Position numbers and translations under genes: made by a program
Shown here: in pieces, positions 1 to 16,744 of the stretch
How the letters are laid out: the number at the start of each line of letters is the position of its first letter
Numbering within the stretch: the first letter of the stretch is position 1
The notes under the pieces: model-generated
The model's database searches: none
What the model was told of the DNA's origin: nothing
The model's input: only the letters and a program-made list of their open reading frames with translations
NCBI RefSeq assembly: GCF_050624435.1
Contig: NC_134547.1
Coordinates: 26,309,374-26,373,373 of the forward strand
Direction: 5' to 3'
DNA length: 64,000 nucleotides
Source: Tenrec ecaudatus
Taxonomy: Eukaryota > Chordata > Mammalia > Afrosoricida > Tenrecidae

Positions 1-325
1 AGCTACACTGATGGAGCCAGGGCCCTGGAGATGGAGGAGTCATATGGAGACCCATGACATCGCTCAGATGCTTCCACCACCACTGGATCTGGATTTTTCA
101 CCCACTGGCCTGTGATTTTCCTCATTCAACATCATTGCATGTGTTGCTTGAGTCTGAAGAGGAATTTATAGACTGGTATTGGACATATGGACTAATATCA
201 GACTTATGGACTTGATCTGGACTGGGCAGGGATGTTTTCTCAATATACAGTTGCTCTTTTATATAAAGTTCTTTTTTATACACGAGTGTCTCCCTGGATC
301 TCTCTACCTGGACTAACACACACAA
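1..325 (+). repeat. Z-family LTR-like repeat (right part; cut by window edge)
   Basis: Matches copies at 28.8, 34.6 and 55.2 kb (plus) and 11.5 kb (minus). It carries a TATA-like TTATATAAAG and ends CTACCTGGACTAACACA. Complete copies start TGTTAG and end CTAACA, which suggests a solo LTR of ERVL/MaLR type; the library name is unknown. Confidence 0.6.
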
Positions 326-1370
326 CCACCACAGTAAACCTGAGTCATGAATATCCCCGGGAGAAGCAGCTAGATTATGGGCCCCAAATGAACTCTAGCT
401 CCAGCCCAAGAATAGTCAGTTCTGAAAACATGGCCCTGCTCAATACTCACTCACATGAAAAGATCACTGAAGAGTGTCCTACGCATTGTGGTGAGAAAGC
501 AGATGGTGCCTGGCTCTCAAGTGGAATCGTGTTTGTGGTTTTAAGGTGTGTATTCAAATAAAAAGCCATCTAAGTAAGGAGTCCACTAAGCCAACATGGA
601 AGAAAACCAGCTCGTATGAGTCAAAGATGACAATAAACTCAAATATGATGAAAGAAGTAATATCAGACCTAAAATTATGAACACCCAATTTGTGGAAGGC
701 TATGGAGGACAGTGGGAGCCCAAAATCCATCTGCAGAATATCAAGACAAATTAAGCCACTGGCAGATCTCTAGTTACAGGCAAAGGTCTGAAATACTTAC
801 TACCAAACAAAAATCATTGTCATCCTGATTATGCTGGATCAAACTTGGGATTTGATCAGTTGACCTTCTAGATCCATCCTGAATTTGTTCTAGGTGTAAG
901 GATCTCTTGCTTACTCCATGATAAAAACTTCTTCCCTGGCCTTTAAAATATTGATGGTGGTGGGTTAGGAAAAAAAAAATGATGGTGGTGCTTTTTATTT
1001 GTCTTTATATATTATTGTCTTATCCATATCATTTTATTTTTTGTTATTATTTCTGTTGGATTTACCAGTTGAAGCACAGGAGTGGATAAATATAGTTAAC
1101 TGATGAAAGGGTTTCTAGGAGATATAGGGGTGGGTGAGCAGGGATTGGGGAGGGTGAGGCTATTTCGGGAGTAAACAATGAAGGTGGGAGGGGGAGTGAG
1201 TACTAGGGCTCAAGGTGATTACACAACTCAATTTAAAGATGATTTAACCATGGGAGTGGGGGGTATAGAGAAAATATTCTGAAATTGTGGTAATGATTGT
1301 ACAATTCTTCTTGATATGACTGAACTATTGAATTGTGTGAATGTGGATTAAAGAGAATTTCAAAACTTAA
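326..1370 (+). repeat. Y-family repeat (LINE 3' UTR-like)
   Basis: About 1 kb matching the Y copy at 48.2-49.46 kb. It contains the module seen in all X and Y copies (GATGGTGCC, TTTTAAGG, GCCATCTAAG, ACATGGAAGA) and ends GAACTATTGAATTGTGTGA before an A-rich tail. Its segment near 880-890 supplies the empty site for the SPIN MITE at 48.8 kb. Confidence 0.6.
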
Positions 1371-3655
1371 AGTACAATGCTTTCTGTAATATGAAAATAT
1401 CTATATACCTACAAGGAAGCCCAATTAGTATGACTATTATTCTAATTTAAGAATAAAGAAATTGAATTCTACCAACTTCAGTCTGAACTGATCACAAATA
1501 TAATCAAGATGCATTATTGATAATTGGAATGAGAGCTGGAACAAAGAGGGACAATAGTTTGAAACTATGGCTTCAGAGAAACAAAAGTTGCTGATTGCAT
1601 GATAGAATTTTCTGAGATGGACTTAAATGCAATACCTTTTTCAACAACATAGTGTGTACTTGGATAGACAGCATACAGAATGTGTAGATAGGTCTCATAC
1701 TGACTACCTCCATGGGAAGAGATGACAGAGAAGCTCAGTAATAGCAGCCAAAAGGCTGACTGTGAAACAGAACATCAATTGCTCACATAAAAGTTCAGGT
1801 TGATGTTGAAAATTAAAACATGCCCACAAAAGCCCCAATATGACCTTGCATATATCCCACCTCAATTTTATAGACACATCAAGAACAGCATTAAATATTA
1901 ACAACACTGATGACAACTGATATGCTGTGGGATGAAATAAATGACAAGGTTATATAATAAGAAAGCAATATGCCAATAAAAAGAAAATAAAGCAGATATC
2001 AGAAGAGACCCTAAAACTTGCAGTTGATCATAGATCAACTGTAATAAATTTAAGAAATGAAGTTCACAGAAAATCACAAAGGGCAGATTAATGAGACAAA
2101 GTATCAAATATGCAGACTTGAAGTTAGAAAACCAAAAAGGAAGAACACACTCAACATATCTCATGCTGAAGGACTGAAAAAAAAAATCCAAGCCTTGAGT
2201 TAAACATTAAGGATTCCTATGGGCAAAATATTGAACAAAGCAGGAAGTACCCAAAGATGATGGGAAGAACACTCACTGTACTGAAAAGTACATTCAGCTA
2301 TTTTAAGAGGTAACTTCTGATCAAAAACCAATGGTATTGAAGGAAGAAGTCCAAGCCCTATCAAAGGCATTCGCAAAAAATAAAGTTCCTGCAATTGGTC
2401 AATGGAAATGTTTCTTCAGCGAAGTAATATACAGGCTCGTCTATGCCTAAGAAATTTGGCACAAGGTTACAAGGCCAACTGAAAATCTGTGCCTACGTCA
2501 AAGAAAGGTGACACAACAGACTGCAGAAGTTATCAAACTTCTTATATTAATATCTGTTAAATCAACTTTTGCTGAAAAAAATTCATCAATGGTTACAATC
2601 AACAGAGTGCTGCCAGAAATTCAAGTCAGATTCAGGAGAGGATGTGGAACAAAGGATTTATCATTGATTATATGAGATGGATCTTGGCTGAACAAAGATA
2701 ACAACTGTTGCTACTTGCGTTGTAAAGGTAACAGGGTACATAGATCATAACTATTGATCACATTTGGAAAAATGGGAATTCCTCAACCCTTGATCATCCC
2801 TGTACAAACCAAGTGGTATTTGAGGCATTCATTGGAATAGAACAATATGGGGCTGTTTAAAAGCAGCTAATATTCATGTCAGAGCTGCTTTCTTTCGCCA
2901 TATTTAATCAAAATATATGGTGAAGTAATAATCTAAGAACATATGAAGACAGGCCCAGGATTGGAGAGAGTGTTTATTAACAACTTACAATATACAGATG
3001 ACACCTCAACTGCTACAGGTGAGGACCTGAAACACTTGCTGATGAAGATCAAGGGTTGCAATCTTCAGTATGGAATACAACTCAATGCAAAGGAAACCAA
3101 AACCCTTATAATCAGTAGTCAACATTATGGTAAAGACTAATATTATCTAAAATGTCATTCTGCTTGGATTGACAAGCAATGCCCATGGAAGGAGCAGTCA
3201 AGAAAACAAACAGTATTGCACTGGACAAATCTGCTGCACAAGACATTTTAGTGTTGAAGAGCAAGGGAGTCACTTTGAGACTGAGACCTGTCTGACCCAA
3301 GAGAGTGTGGCATTTGGGCATTAAGACCAGAGAAGAATGGATACATTTGAATCATGGTATTGATGAAGAACAGTGAGAAGACCAGGGACAGGCAGAACAA
3401 GTATTCTAGAACAAATACAGCTAGAATGATCCTTAATGGTAAAGATGACAAGATTTCATTTCACATACTTTGAACATATTGTCTCAAGATGTTGGACATC
3501 AGACTTGTTAAAATAGGGTAGTAAAAAAGATTCTCACAATGGACTGATAAAATGGTTACAAGTTCAAACCTAATTGTGAAGAGGCACAGGACGGTAGTAT
3601 TTTGCTCTTTTGTACACTGGGTTGCTATGAGGAACCAACTAAATAGCACCTAAAA
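1371..3655 (+). repeat. RTE LINE, 5'-truncated and heavily decayed
   Basis: Collinear with the RTE at 57.5-60.9 kb from the endonuclease region (CTACAAGGAAGCCCAATTAG) through reverse transcriptase. A fragment near 2,984 reads INNLQYTDDTSTA, in place of the RTE motif INNLRYADDT. It ends near AAATAGCACCTAA, a decayed form of the RTE tail. There are stops and frameshifts throughout. Confidence 0.85.
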
Positions 3656-4554
3656 ATGATCAGCTTAATGAGCTTTGTCTTCTCTTGATGAATGTTTCTT
3701 CTTGATTACATTTCATTGACTTACCTTCAATGCTACCTACTTCTGTAATCTTTTGGATTTTAATTTGCTGTGTTGGTATAATTTCGAATGTTTCATTTAT
3801 TTTGTTATTGTAGTCGTCCCTGAATTTTCCCAAAGTTTTGTTTGCCTTGCAATATTCTCTATGTAAAATGCCCAATTATTAACTATTAGGAAGTTCCCAT
3901 GACATTTCTTCCTTAGAAAGGGTTTCTCGATCTTTATTTTGGTGAATTGTTTCTTTGGGTGAAATGAAATTGAATTCTTCAGTGTACTGTAATGGTACTA
4001 TTTGTACTTAATTGGTGATTATATGTTGTTAGGTGCTAAGCACCTGTCTCCTTATGGGTGTGACACAGAACGGGAATGACTATAATTCTCTGTTCACTGC
4101 GGAGTGCAGTTGAGAACAGATTTAGAAGATGTTGGCCACTATCATTAGTCAAAAAGTGGCCCCCACCTGTAGGTAGAACTCCTATGGTAAATGGGTGGGG
4201 GGAGGGGGAGGGCTGGGCACCTGGGCTGCCAGCTATTGATATGGGGCAGTTGTCAGCTCATTGTTCTGATCAAACCCTGTTCACAAAACTTCATAATGTT
4301 CAACAGCAATGGGTACAAGAAGAAAATCTTCCAATGTTGATTATAGTGATGATTTCACATTAAACACAAATTTCATAATGGATGTGCTGTAATGTCAGTT
4401 GAGAATTTACTAGTCTCGTGTCTTCATATTTAGATTTTATTCAGCTTCTTGTAGTCAGCATTCAAATAATCTCTCTATCCTCTCCTCTAAAACTGAGGGT
4501 CCCTGGATTTTCATTCGTGTTTTATTTGGTCTTTCACATATTTCTTGTACAGGA
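3656..4554. other. unassigned stretch
   Basis: On the minus strand 3,660-4,020 reads like a decayed L1 ORF1 (Asn/Lys/Glu-rich, with isoleucine heptads), weakly. From 4,020 to 4,550 I see no gene or firm repeat match. Confidence 0.3.
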
Positions 4555-5025
4555 TCTTGGTAGTGTGTCTGTTTGGGCCAGGTCCGGACCAGGCAGCCCC
4601 TTGCACCAGCCTCTCAAGAAGACAGATGACCTGCGGAACTTCAAAGCAGCTGCCTCCAGCATGTCACAAAGCTTACCCCCGGGCAGAACACAGACTCCCC
4701 CCCAGCGTGCCAGGAAGCAAGTTTGCTGAGAACAAGATGATTTATGGACAGGTCATCTCCTGCTCCGAAACTTGCAGCCGCAGTACAAAGAACCTCCCTT
4801 CCCCTTACCGGCCCATATGCCTTTAAGTTCATATAATATGTATATATCCTGCCACCCTAGCACCATGCGCGACTTCCTTAACCTATTCTTGTTGGGTTGC
4901 GGAATCCATCTGGGAGTTCTTTTCCCTCAATAAAATCTTTCTCTTTCACTCATTTTTGTCTGAACCCTGCCTCTGTTCTGTGACTCTGTCTCAATCTCTC
5001 GGTGTCTATTTAATCTTGGCAGAAG
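4555..5025 (+). repeat. solo LTR of a class I-like endogenous retrovirus
   Basis: GC-rich U3-like part, TATA-like GTATATATCC at about 4,840, then CCTCAATAAAATCTTTCTC, a typical ERV1 R/U5 arrangement with its poly(A) signal at 4,928-4,934. No gag, pol or env follows. Ends and TSD are not certain. Confidence 0.6.
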
Positions 5026-6720
5026 TCCTTCTTGATTATCTTTTAGTTCTATTTCCACATGACTTTTTGGAAAAGCTTTACTCACTTACTTAACATTTCA
5101 TCATTTCATAATTTAAAATATAGTAGAGATGACCAAAACTACAGCCCCAACAAACACTTATGGGGTTGCTGAGTTGAAAATCTTAAACAGCACCCAACAT
5201 GCACAGCAACAACAATCTAAAACTAAGTTTTTATTTAATTAAAGAACACTTCATCATTGTACCTGTTTACAGAATTAGTTTCACATTCAACAATTCTTAA
5301 TTTGTTTCTTTTGTGACATTAGTTGTAATCCCTTAAACATCCTTTTTGGGTTCCCATTTCACCCTCTTCCTGCCTTCTGAACTTGGCTTGTAGCAACATT
5401 TCTTCTCATATGATTGTCAGTATACTTTGTTCTCATGAGTCCTCACAAGTGTTACTATTTTACAGGTCTGTCCAGTATGGCATAAAAATGATCTCTGGGA
5501 ATAGGTTCATTTTCAGGTTTGACGGATGTTTAAGGGTTATAGTCTTAGGGGGAGAGGGGATTCTCTACCTGTCTTTATCAGACCAGTGAAGCTGGTCTTT
5601 TCTCTCCTACTCTGTTCAGGATCTTCGATTTTTACTAGAGTGGTAGCCAGGAACCTTCCAGTTCTCCTCGTCTTAAGGTTAGAGAGGTTGTGGGATACAG
5701 AAAGGTTTTCCCCAGGTTGTCACAACCTTATTATGACACATGGTAAATGACTGTACACTTGGAGGTCAGCTGCTTAGAGGGTATCTTGTCACAGGTGTAT
5801 CCCCAGTGTTTCCCCCTTCCTATTGTGTGTGTATTCCTAGCTCGTCCCCTTCCTGTCACGCATAAACCTATTGTACAGCCCCTTCCTGTTACGCATATGG
5901 TTACCTGTCACTAGGGGGCTTGAATGTCCTCAAAATGTATATACAGCATGATTAGAAATATGATACATTTTCTCTCTGTGTGTGGACCTGGCTGTTGAGA
6001 TCATGGCCGTCCTGAAGGTGAGCAATTGTATACTTTATTTTGTCTGTTGTCTCTTTAATTTTACCCCTCAATTACACAACTGGACCCGTTTGATTGTGGG
6101 AGTTGGTACCCCTCAGGAGGTAGGAGTTCATGTGGTCCAATAGTTCTTTAACCTAATTGTTTGGGTCTTTGATTTCAACTCTTTTCCAAATGGAAAGAGA
6201 CTAACAGTTGGAACTTAACTGGTCACCACGCAAGCTTATAAGACTCCCTGTAACTGCTACTCATCCAAATAAAATGCAAAACATTCGGTTTAAAGACTGT
6301 TACACCAATTGACCTAGACAGTCTCCAAACTATGGTCTTTACCCTTCCAGTCCAGTGCCTCAGAACTTGAAGGTGTTTTTGGATATGAGTAAGTTTTCAT
6401 AACTTTGTACCCTGTATGCTCTATCACATACGTGGACATATTGACATATTTACAGTACAAATAAGTATATCAAAATAATCCCTGCCACACAGGTATACTC
6501 CCACAGACCACCGGTTCAACTCATATCTACCTATATATATACATACACTTATAAATTATTATTTGCTTTCACTGTTATTTCAAAATGGTGATTGGTATCT
6601 TTAAAAGGCATTTGAATCCAAAAACACAAGTAAATAGATAATGAATGATTGACTACAAGCTAAGCAACTCTAAGAATTGCTGGCAGTTCCCAAAAGCTGA
6701 GAAAAACGATATACGGACCT
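5026..6720. other. intergenic, old unclassified repeats
   Basis: 5,230-5,760 resembles an old afrotherian repeat, also weakly visible at 31,960-32,200. 5,780-6,130 looks LTR-like (duplicated CCCCTTCCTGT(C/T)ACGCAT, then a T-rich U5-like tail). No coding signal. In human, NINL lies tail-to-tail with GINS1; no NINL exon was recognised here. Confidence 0.35.
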
Positions 6721-6845
6721 CCCTTATTTCAGAGAGAGAACAAGGTGCTGTCAACACTTGCCTTCAGATTTCTGGCCTCCAGAACCGAGAATAAACTTCC
6801 CTTTGTTTTAAGCTACCTTGCTTATGGCATTTAGTTGTTGCTGAT
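6721..6845 (+). repeat. MaLR-type LTR 3' fragment
   Basis: TGGCCTCCAGAACCGAGAATAA followed by a TTTGTTTTAAGC-like tail is the typical 3' end of MLT/MST LTRs. It overlaps the probable end of GINS1. Confidence 0.5.
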
Positions 6846-6852
6846 GCACAAG

Positions 6853-6858
6853 TTTATT
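6853..6858 (-). terminator. GINS1: candidate GINS1 poly(A) signal
   Basis: AATAAA on the minus strand about 510 bases after the GINS1 stop codon, the first canonical hexamer seen in the presumed 3' UTR. It lies next to a MaLR-like LTR fragment on the other strand, so it could belong to the repeat. Transcript end not proven. Confidence 0.4.
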
Positions 6859-7364
6859 GATAGTCATGTGCCAGGCTAGCCATTACTGTCTGCCTTCGCA
6901 AATCAGATGATAAACAATTGTGGTTACACATTAAATATAGCAAGAGGTCTTACACATCATCGTAACTTGCTTGTGTGAAACATTAATAAATATTCAAGAA
7001 TCTTGGGCTTCTTGGCTTCACCAGGAATGCTACAGCATCCCTGCCGAATGTAAGACCCATGAGGGTCTGCCTTCTTCTTGTACAGCCAAATGCAACTGTG
7101 TTTGGGGGGAAAAGAGGAAAAAGACTCAAAGGTAATTAACAAACCACTAATATAAAATGTTATATATATGGATAGAGATTACTGCAAGGATGAGAATTCT
7201 TAGGATTCTAATAAATTCTTAGAAATGAGCACTAAAACTATGTAGTCAAGTAATTCTGGTTTTACATAAAGAATGCCTGTAATTTTAACAATTAAACAGT
7301 GGTGTCAGGTAGATGGAAAGATGTACAGATGTCTCCAAGAGCTGGACTCTGTCTAAATGTGAAG

Positions 7365-7982
<618 letters not shown>

Positions 7983-8682
7983 TCAGCTAGCCTGACGCAT
8001 TCCATCCAGACAGAAGCCTGGCACATTGGTAGCTGGCACTAAGAAAGGATCCTCACTTGTTTCCCACACCCTCCTGATATCACAATTGCCAGCCCCTACC
8101 TTCACCCATACACCAGACAGAGATATCCTTGTAAGTCCATTTCTGCTTGAAGACAAAGCCATGCCCTCATGGTTTAACATCCCCATGCCTAGAGAGGGTT
8201 TATCACCCCCATGCCCAGAAATGCTTGAGATTCTCCTCATAGCACTAGCAAAAAATACAATGCTGGATCCCTCGCTGCTCTTGGACACGTGGAAAGTTCC
8301 CCCATGATTAGCCATTCTGACCCAGCTGCTTCTCTACCAGAAAGATTCCCCTCAGCTATCACCTAAGCTGTAAAAACACCCTACTGGATCAGGTGCGTGG
8401 ACCACAGAAAACAGATAGGCCTGCCAAGCTCCATCTGGAATCAATATTCAACCCCCTAGAGGCTGTGACCTATACAAAAAGGTCCTCACCCCAAGTTTTC
8501 TCTTTGTTTTTCCTTTTCCTTCACTTCCTTTTATTTATTTTAATCACTTCTGCACTCTGCTTTCTTCTTTATTTCTGCTTCTACTTCTATTCTTTCCATT
8601 TTAATTTACTTTTCCAGTTCCCTTCCTTTCCTTTTTTATGTTTTGATTAGCTTCTCTTTTATTTTTCTCTACCTTGGTTTTT

Positions 8683-8715
<33 letters not shown>

Positions 8716-9245
8716 CTAGTTATTAAATTCCTTTCACTTGCTCTTGTTTGTCCGCTGTCTCTTGCTGGTTTCTTTTTCAAAAATTATTTCTTCGTTGGCA
8801 TTTTTTTTTGTCCCTTCCTGTTCTACCTGACAGTGGACAGCAATCTCAGGCCTAGCCACCTCTATGACTGTAGTCATACCTATACAGTGACAGACACTAC
8901 ATACTCCTGTACCACCTGATCATCTTTACGTAAGTGAGACCACCAAACAAACCATTGCTAACTGTGCTATAATAACAACAAACAGTACCACACACATTCT
9001 CAAATTATCCTTTACAACAACCAGTAGATAGGTGGAGTGTCTGCAGTCTCAAGATACTAAGATCAATTAAACACAAAAACACTAATACTACAACATCTCA
9101 GTGGCAAAGGCAATTTAAGTTTATATGAAGAAACAAGACAGAACAGCTGAAGCACATGACCAATATAGAGCTAGAAGACCTTTTTTCAGGAAGAAAAGGC
9201 ATTGAAATTACCTGATAAACTATTAAAAATTATACTTTTATACTA
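7983..9245 (+). repeat. L1 5' region (UTR-like), decayed
   Basis: Resembles the 5' part of the L1 at 16.7-18.2 kb: a pyrimidine-rich block with long T runs, then a Ser/Thr-rich remnant with Ala- and Lys-rich stretches. Opposed ORFs near 8.0-8.3 kb overlap each other and match no known protein. Confidence 0.4.
8684..8713. repeat. (AC)n microsatellite
   Basis: About 15 perfect AC units. Confidence 0.97.
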
Positions 9246-9932
9246 TGAATGAACCGGGAGAAAGGAAAGATTGCGAAGCTAAAGAAAAACTGAACACACA
9301 CACACACAGACACACACACACACTTTAGAGTAATTAGGAAAGCACTAAAATAACACATCAATTGAAACTAGAAACTGTACACCACAGCAAAGAGAAATTC
9401 AGAAGATTAATACTAAGATGAGAGAAACAGATAACGCATTAGAAGAGCAAAGGACTTTGCGAGTAGAAGGAGGCAGGGGAAGGGAGTGGTAAGCAAACAA
9501 CGCCAAAGACGGGAATAACTAAGGAATTAAAATCAACAATGAGGAGGACATAGAGATCCTGGTGGTGTTGGGGTAACAGCAATTTAGCTGAGAAGAACTA
9601 CTAAGGTGGAAGGGTGAGTGTGATGGTGAGGTAGAAGAAAGGTAAAAAGAAACAGGAAAGATCTAGGAAGCAAAGCTATAGATAGAGGTATAAGCATAAG
9701 TGTGTACCTATGTAAATACATTAATTCATAAAAATAGAGGTATTGGTCTATGTACATCATATATGGCAAGACATTGATGTAGTAGATGGACTTTAGGTCT
9801 CTGCTCAGGGCCTGCCTTCAATACAAGAATACTTTGTTCTAAGAACCTGGCATGTTGTGATGCTCACCCTCCTGGCATGATCGGTGAAGACAAAATGGGT
9901 GCACAAGCAAATGTGGTAAAGAAAGCTGATGG

Positions 9933-10378
9933 ATTGCCTGCAACAATGATGCAAAAATAGAGCGATACTGGGGATGGTTCAGGACTGGATGGGGTGTGCT
10001 CTCTTGTCTAGAGGGTCACTGTGAGGTGGAGCTGGTTCGACAGCACCCGACCACAACAACAACAGAAAACTAAGACTGGCTCTGACAAGTGTCAGATGCT
10101 GCTCACCCAGGCTTGGACATTAACTTTCCATCGCATTAAATGTAATCGCTTGGTGTCAGAGTTGGAGAAGCTGCTATTCATACTCTAGTGATCAAGTGTT
10201 ATGTGAGAAAATTACTTGTACATTTACTAGTTTGCTATTCATACCTTATTTCAGTTTAGCTTAATAACCCATTCCCTTGTTTTCTTTATCTCTGGGGAAA
10301 ATAAGTATCACTAATTGGAGCAGGATATGTGAAAGTACTGCAAAAATCAAACACACCATGCTAATATTAAAAAAAAAA
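9933..10378 (+). mobile_element. RTE 3' tail with probable 3'-transduced sequence
   Basis: Starts with the RTE terminus (GGATTGCCTGCAACAATGATG, ending ACAACAACAACAG), continues about 300 bases of non-RTE sequence and ends in a run of 12 or more A. The 15-bp direct repeat AAAGAAAGCTGATGG lies at 9,918-9,932 and 10,379-10,393. One retrotransposition event is implied. Confidence 0.75.
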
Positions 10379-10544
10379 AAAGAAAGCTGATGGTACCTCT
10401 TCTATCAAAAGATATAGCATCTGGGATCTGAAAGGCTTGAGGTTAAACAAGCAGCTGTCTAGCTGATAAACAAACCCACATGGAAGAAGCACACCAGCCT
10501 GTGTGATCATGAGATGGGATCAGGTAACAGGCATCAGAAGACCC

Positions 10545-10570
10545 AAAACACACACACACACACACACACA
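10545..10570. repeat. (AC)n microsatellite
   Basis: Short AC run inside X where other copies have an A-rich segment. Confidence 0.9.
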
Positions 10571-11508
10571 CCCCACCCCACCCCCAAATCCATCTGTAGA
10601 TAATGGAACATCTCCTTGCAAAAGGGTCACAAGGGATGAGTCAACTAGGATGCAGTATAACACCAATGAAATATACAATATTCCTCTGGTTCCTTGAGGT
10701 TCCTCACCCCCCACTACCATGACTCCAGTCCTGCCTTTCACTGCGGGCTAGACCAGAACATGTACACAGATACAGATAAGAGCTCGAGACACACACTGAA
10801 TCAAGGAATAACAATGGAAGTAGTGATACCAGGAGGGCAGGAGAAAGGTGACTCCAATGATTGACACATAACCACACCCCCACCCCAGGGGGACGATCAA
10901 CAGAAACCAAGGGTGACGGGAGAGAGTGGTTGGTTAAGATATGAAAATAATAATTTATAATTTATCAAGGGGTCAAGGTGGGGTGGGGAGGGAGGGGAAA
11001 AAGAGGGACTGATATTTTGACCCTGGCCTCTAAACCCCTGATAAGGCCTGACCGTGGCAGCCTGCTCTCTGCTGGCTCCTCTAAGCCCCATGTCCATCAC
11101 ATGGCTGGTTCATTTTCTGTCAGCGCCCACGTAACTGACATATCTCCCCCACTTGCCTGAAAAGACAGCCAGGAGATCACCTCGCTAGGGTTTGGGATCA
11201 ACGGTGGCCCTCTCTCCTTTGGGGACTGCCTACACCAGCGGAGCTCTTAACACTGGTCTCACTTCATGCCCTGCCTTGCCCTAGGGGCTAACTGACCCTG
11301 GGGCACAGCAAGGCCAGTATCATCACAAGGGCATAAGGACTGCACCTCTTGGCCTCCTAGTACAATCCTGCCCCTTGAGAGTCCCTGGGGTCTAATAGTA
11401 AGGGCTCAAATAGAAAGTAAATGTTTAGAAAATAATCTTGGCAACATATGTACAAATATGCTTGATACAATTGATGTATTGATTGTTATAAGAGCTCTAA
11501 GAGCCCCT

Positions 11509-12004
11509 TTATTAGTCTAGGTACTTTGGAGAAGTAAATCTACAGCAACTTGTGTATAAGAGAGAGTTGTATGTAAAGGTTAAGTGCGCATCAAGAAAAT
11601 ATCCCAACCCAGTGCTGCCCAAGCCCACAAGTCCAACATTAACCCATTAGTCCAATAACAGTCCACAAAGTCCTGCTCCATCTCACAAAACAGACACAAT
11701 GATGTCGACTGCAGAGGAAAGCTGAGTCAATGAATATGTAAGCATCTCAGCGCTGGCAGGGGTCTCCACGTGGGTGCTCCAGCACCCAGGGCTGCATCGG
11801 GGTACGTTCATGTGGCTTCTCCCTGGGGATGTCTTGCAGGAAGTCTGTCTTGCAAGCTGAAGCAGGGAACTGCGAAAGCAGTTGCACCCTGGTGTGACCA
11901 CAAAGCAAGAGACCCGAGAACTAGAAAGGTGAGGCTCACTGAGCCATTTATCCCTCTGCCCTTCAATTAACCCCACATGTGTTTATCGGCCAGGTTGGCA
12001 CAAT
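11509..12004 (-). repeat. Z-family solo LTR, complete, inserted in X 3' end
   Basis: On the minus strand it starts GTTAGTTTATTGTGCC and ends CCTAGACTAATA, giving about 495 bases. X sequence continues on both sides: GAGCCCCT before it and GAGTCCCCAGTAGTATGG after it. This is the most complete Z copy in the window. Confidence 0.7.
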
Positions 12005-12043
12005 AAACTAACTGAGTCCCCAGTAGTATGGTCTTTTAATTTT

Positions 12044-12440
12044 AAAAAAGAGCAAATGGACTAGAATTGAATCAGAGAGAGTTCATCAGTGAGATTAAAG
12101 AAAATCTCTCAACCTAATTTGGTAAAGGAATAATTTTTAAAATAGACAAGAAAATCTAGAGAAAATCACAGAATTCTGTGGGACAACATCAAGTACATTA
12201 TGTGTGATTGGACAAAAAAACAGGAAGAAACAAACAAAACAATCAAAAGAGCAGAGAGAAGGAAACTTCCTTAATATATCATGACATGGTAAAAAATGTA
12301 CTCATGAAGCTAAACAAACCAAAAGCAGGGCTGACTGAAATAAAATAATCATGACATATCATGATGAAAGTTACAAATGACAGGAATCCTGACAGCAATT
12401 GAGGAAAAATAAGTTACTTAAAAAGAGGAACTGAAAACAA
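12044..12440. other. A-rich intronic stretch, possibly L1 ORF1-like
   Basis: Lys/Glu-rich potential in several frames, all broken. No firm match. Confidence 0.3.
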
Positions 12441-12745
12441 AAATTGTCTTAGAAAAAGTGCATCCAGAAGGCTCTGTAGCAGAAAATGACGAGACTTGGT
12501 TTAATGTACTTTGGACATGTTGTCCAGGGAGACAGACCTTGGAGACGTGTCCCACGCATGATAAAAGTACCGGGTTTTAGAACCGAGGAAAACCTTCAAC
12601 AAGATGGATTGACACAGTAGCTGCATCACTGGGCTCAAAGATAAGAACAATAGTGAGGACTGCACAGTATGGGGCAGGGTTTTGCTCTATTGTCCATAGG
12701 AACACTGAGTTGGAATAACTCCACAGCACCTTCCAATAACAGCAA
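12441..12745 (+). repeat. RTE 3' end fragment
   Basis: Contains TACTTTGGACATGTTGTC, GGATTGACACAGTAGCTGCA and the terminal ACAGCAACAACACC repeat of RTE. Confidence 0.88.
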
Positions 12746-13205
12746 CAACACCACCATCTATCATACACGAACACACTGAAGCAGGAAAAGTAAACATACA
12801 TATTGAAAAGAGAAACGAGTCATGCAATTAAAAACTCCCAATACATTCAAAGAAGAGTTGACACCAATTTTATTCAAACCATTGTAGGACATAATAAAAA
12901 TGGAAAGTCCCCAAATTCATTTTATGAAACTTGTAAAATCATTATACCCAAATCAGACAGAAACATAGCCAGGAAAGAAAATAATACAGCAATATCCCTT
13001 ATGAACATAAATGTAAAAATATCTCAACAAAACCCTACCTAATAAAGCCAACAATAAATATCTCAGTAAAGTAAATCATCATGACCAACATGAATTCATA
13101 ACAAGGGTGCAATGATGGTTACATATTAGAAAAACAATCAATGTTATCCACTATATAAACAAAACAACAGGAAAGAACTTTATAACCATATTAGAAAAAT
13201 TCAAA
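12746..13205 (+). repeat. L1 ORF2 reverse-transcriptase fragment
   Basis: The frame at 12,803-13,042 encodes NSFYETCKIIIPKSDR, then ISLMNINVKI, the conserved L1 RT fingers region. It is truncated on both sides and joins X sequence at about 13,205. Confidence 0.85.
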
Positions 13206-16715
<3,510 letters not shown>

Positions 16716-16744
16716 AAAAAATACATCTATACTACTATAATACC

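Larger units (their letters stand above)
9430..11508 (+). repeat. X-family element, interrupted by an RTE-derived insertion
   Basis: X-type sequence runs 9,430-9,932 and resumes at 10,379-10,393. The interruption is flanked by the direct repeat AAAGAAAGCTGATGG. X landmarks follow in order: GGCATTC-type box, AAGAAAGCTGATGG, AAGGCTTGA, ACCAGCCTGTGTGATCA, then the 3' end TATAAGAGCTCTAAGAGCCCC. No open reading frame. The 3' end is split by a Z LTR. Confidence 0.7.

Noticed and set aside
1..6800. search for terminal exons of NINL, the expected neighbour of GINS1
   Set aside because: The region is filled with Z, Y, RTE and LTR repeats; no coiled-coil exon with splice sites was seen.
8026..8307. 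pair of opposed ORFs of 93 and 110 codons
   Set aside because: No recognisable protein, and neither has splice or promoter support. Probably LINE UTR.
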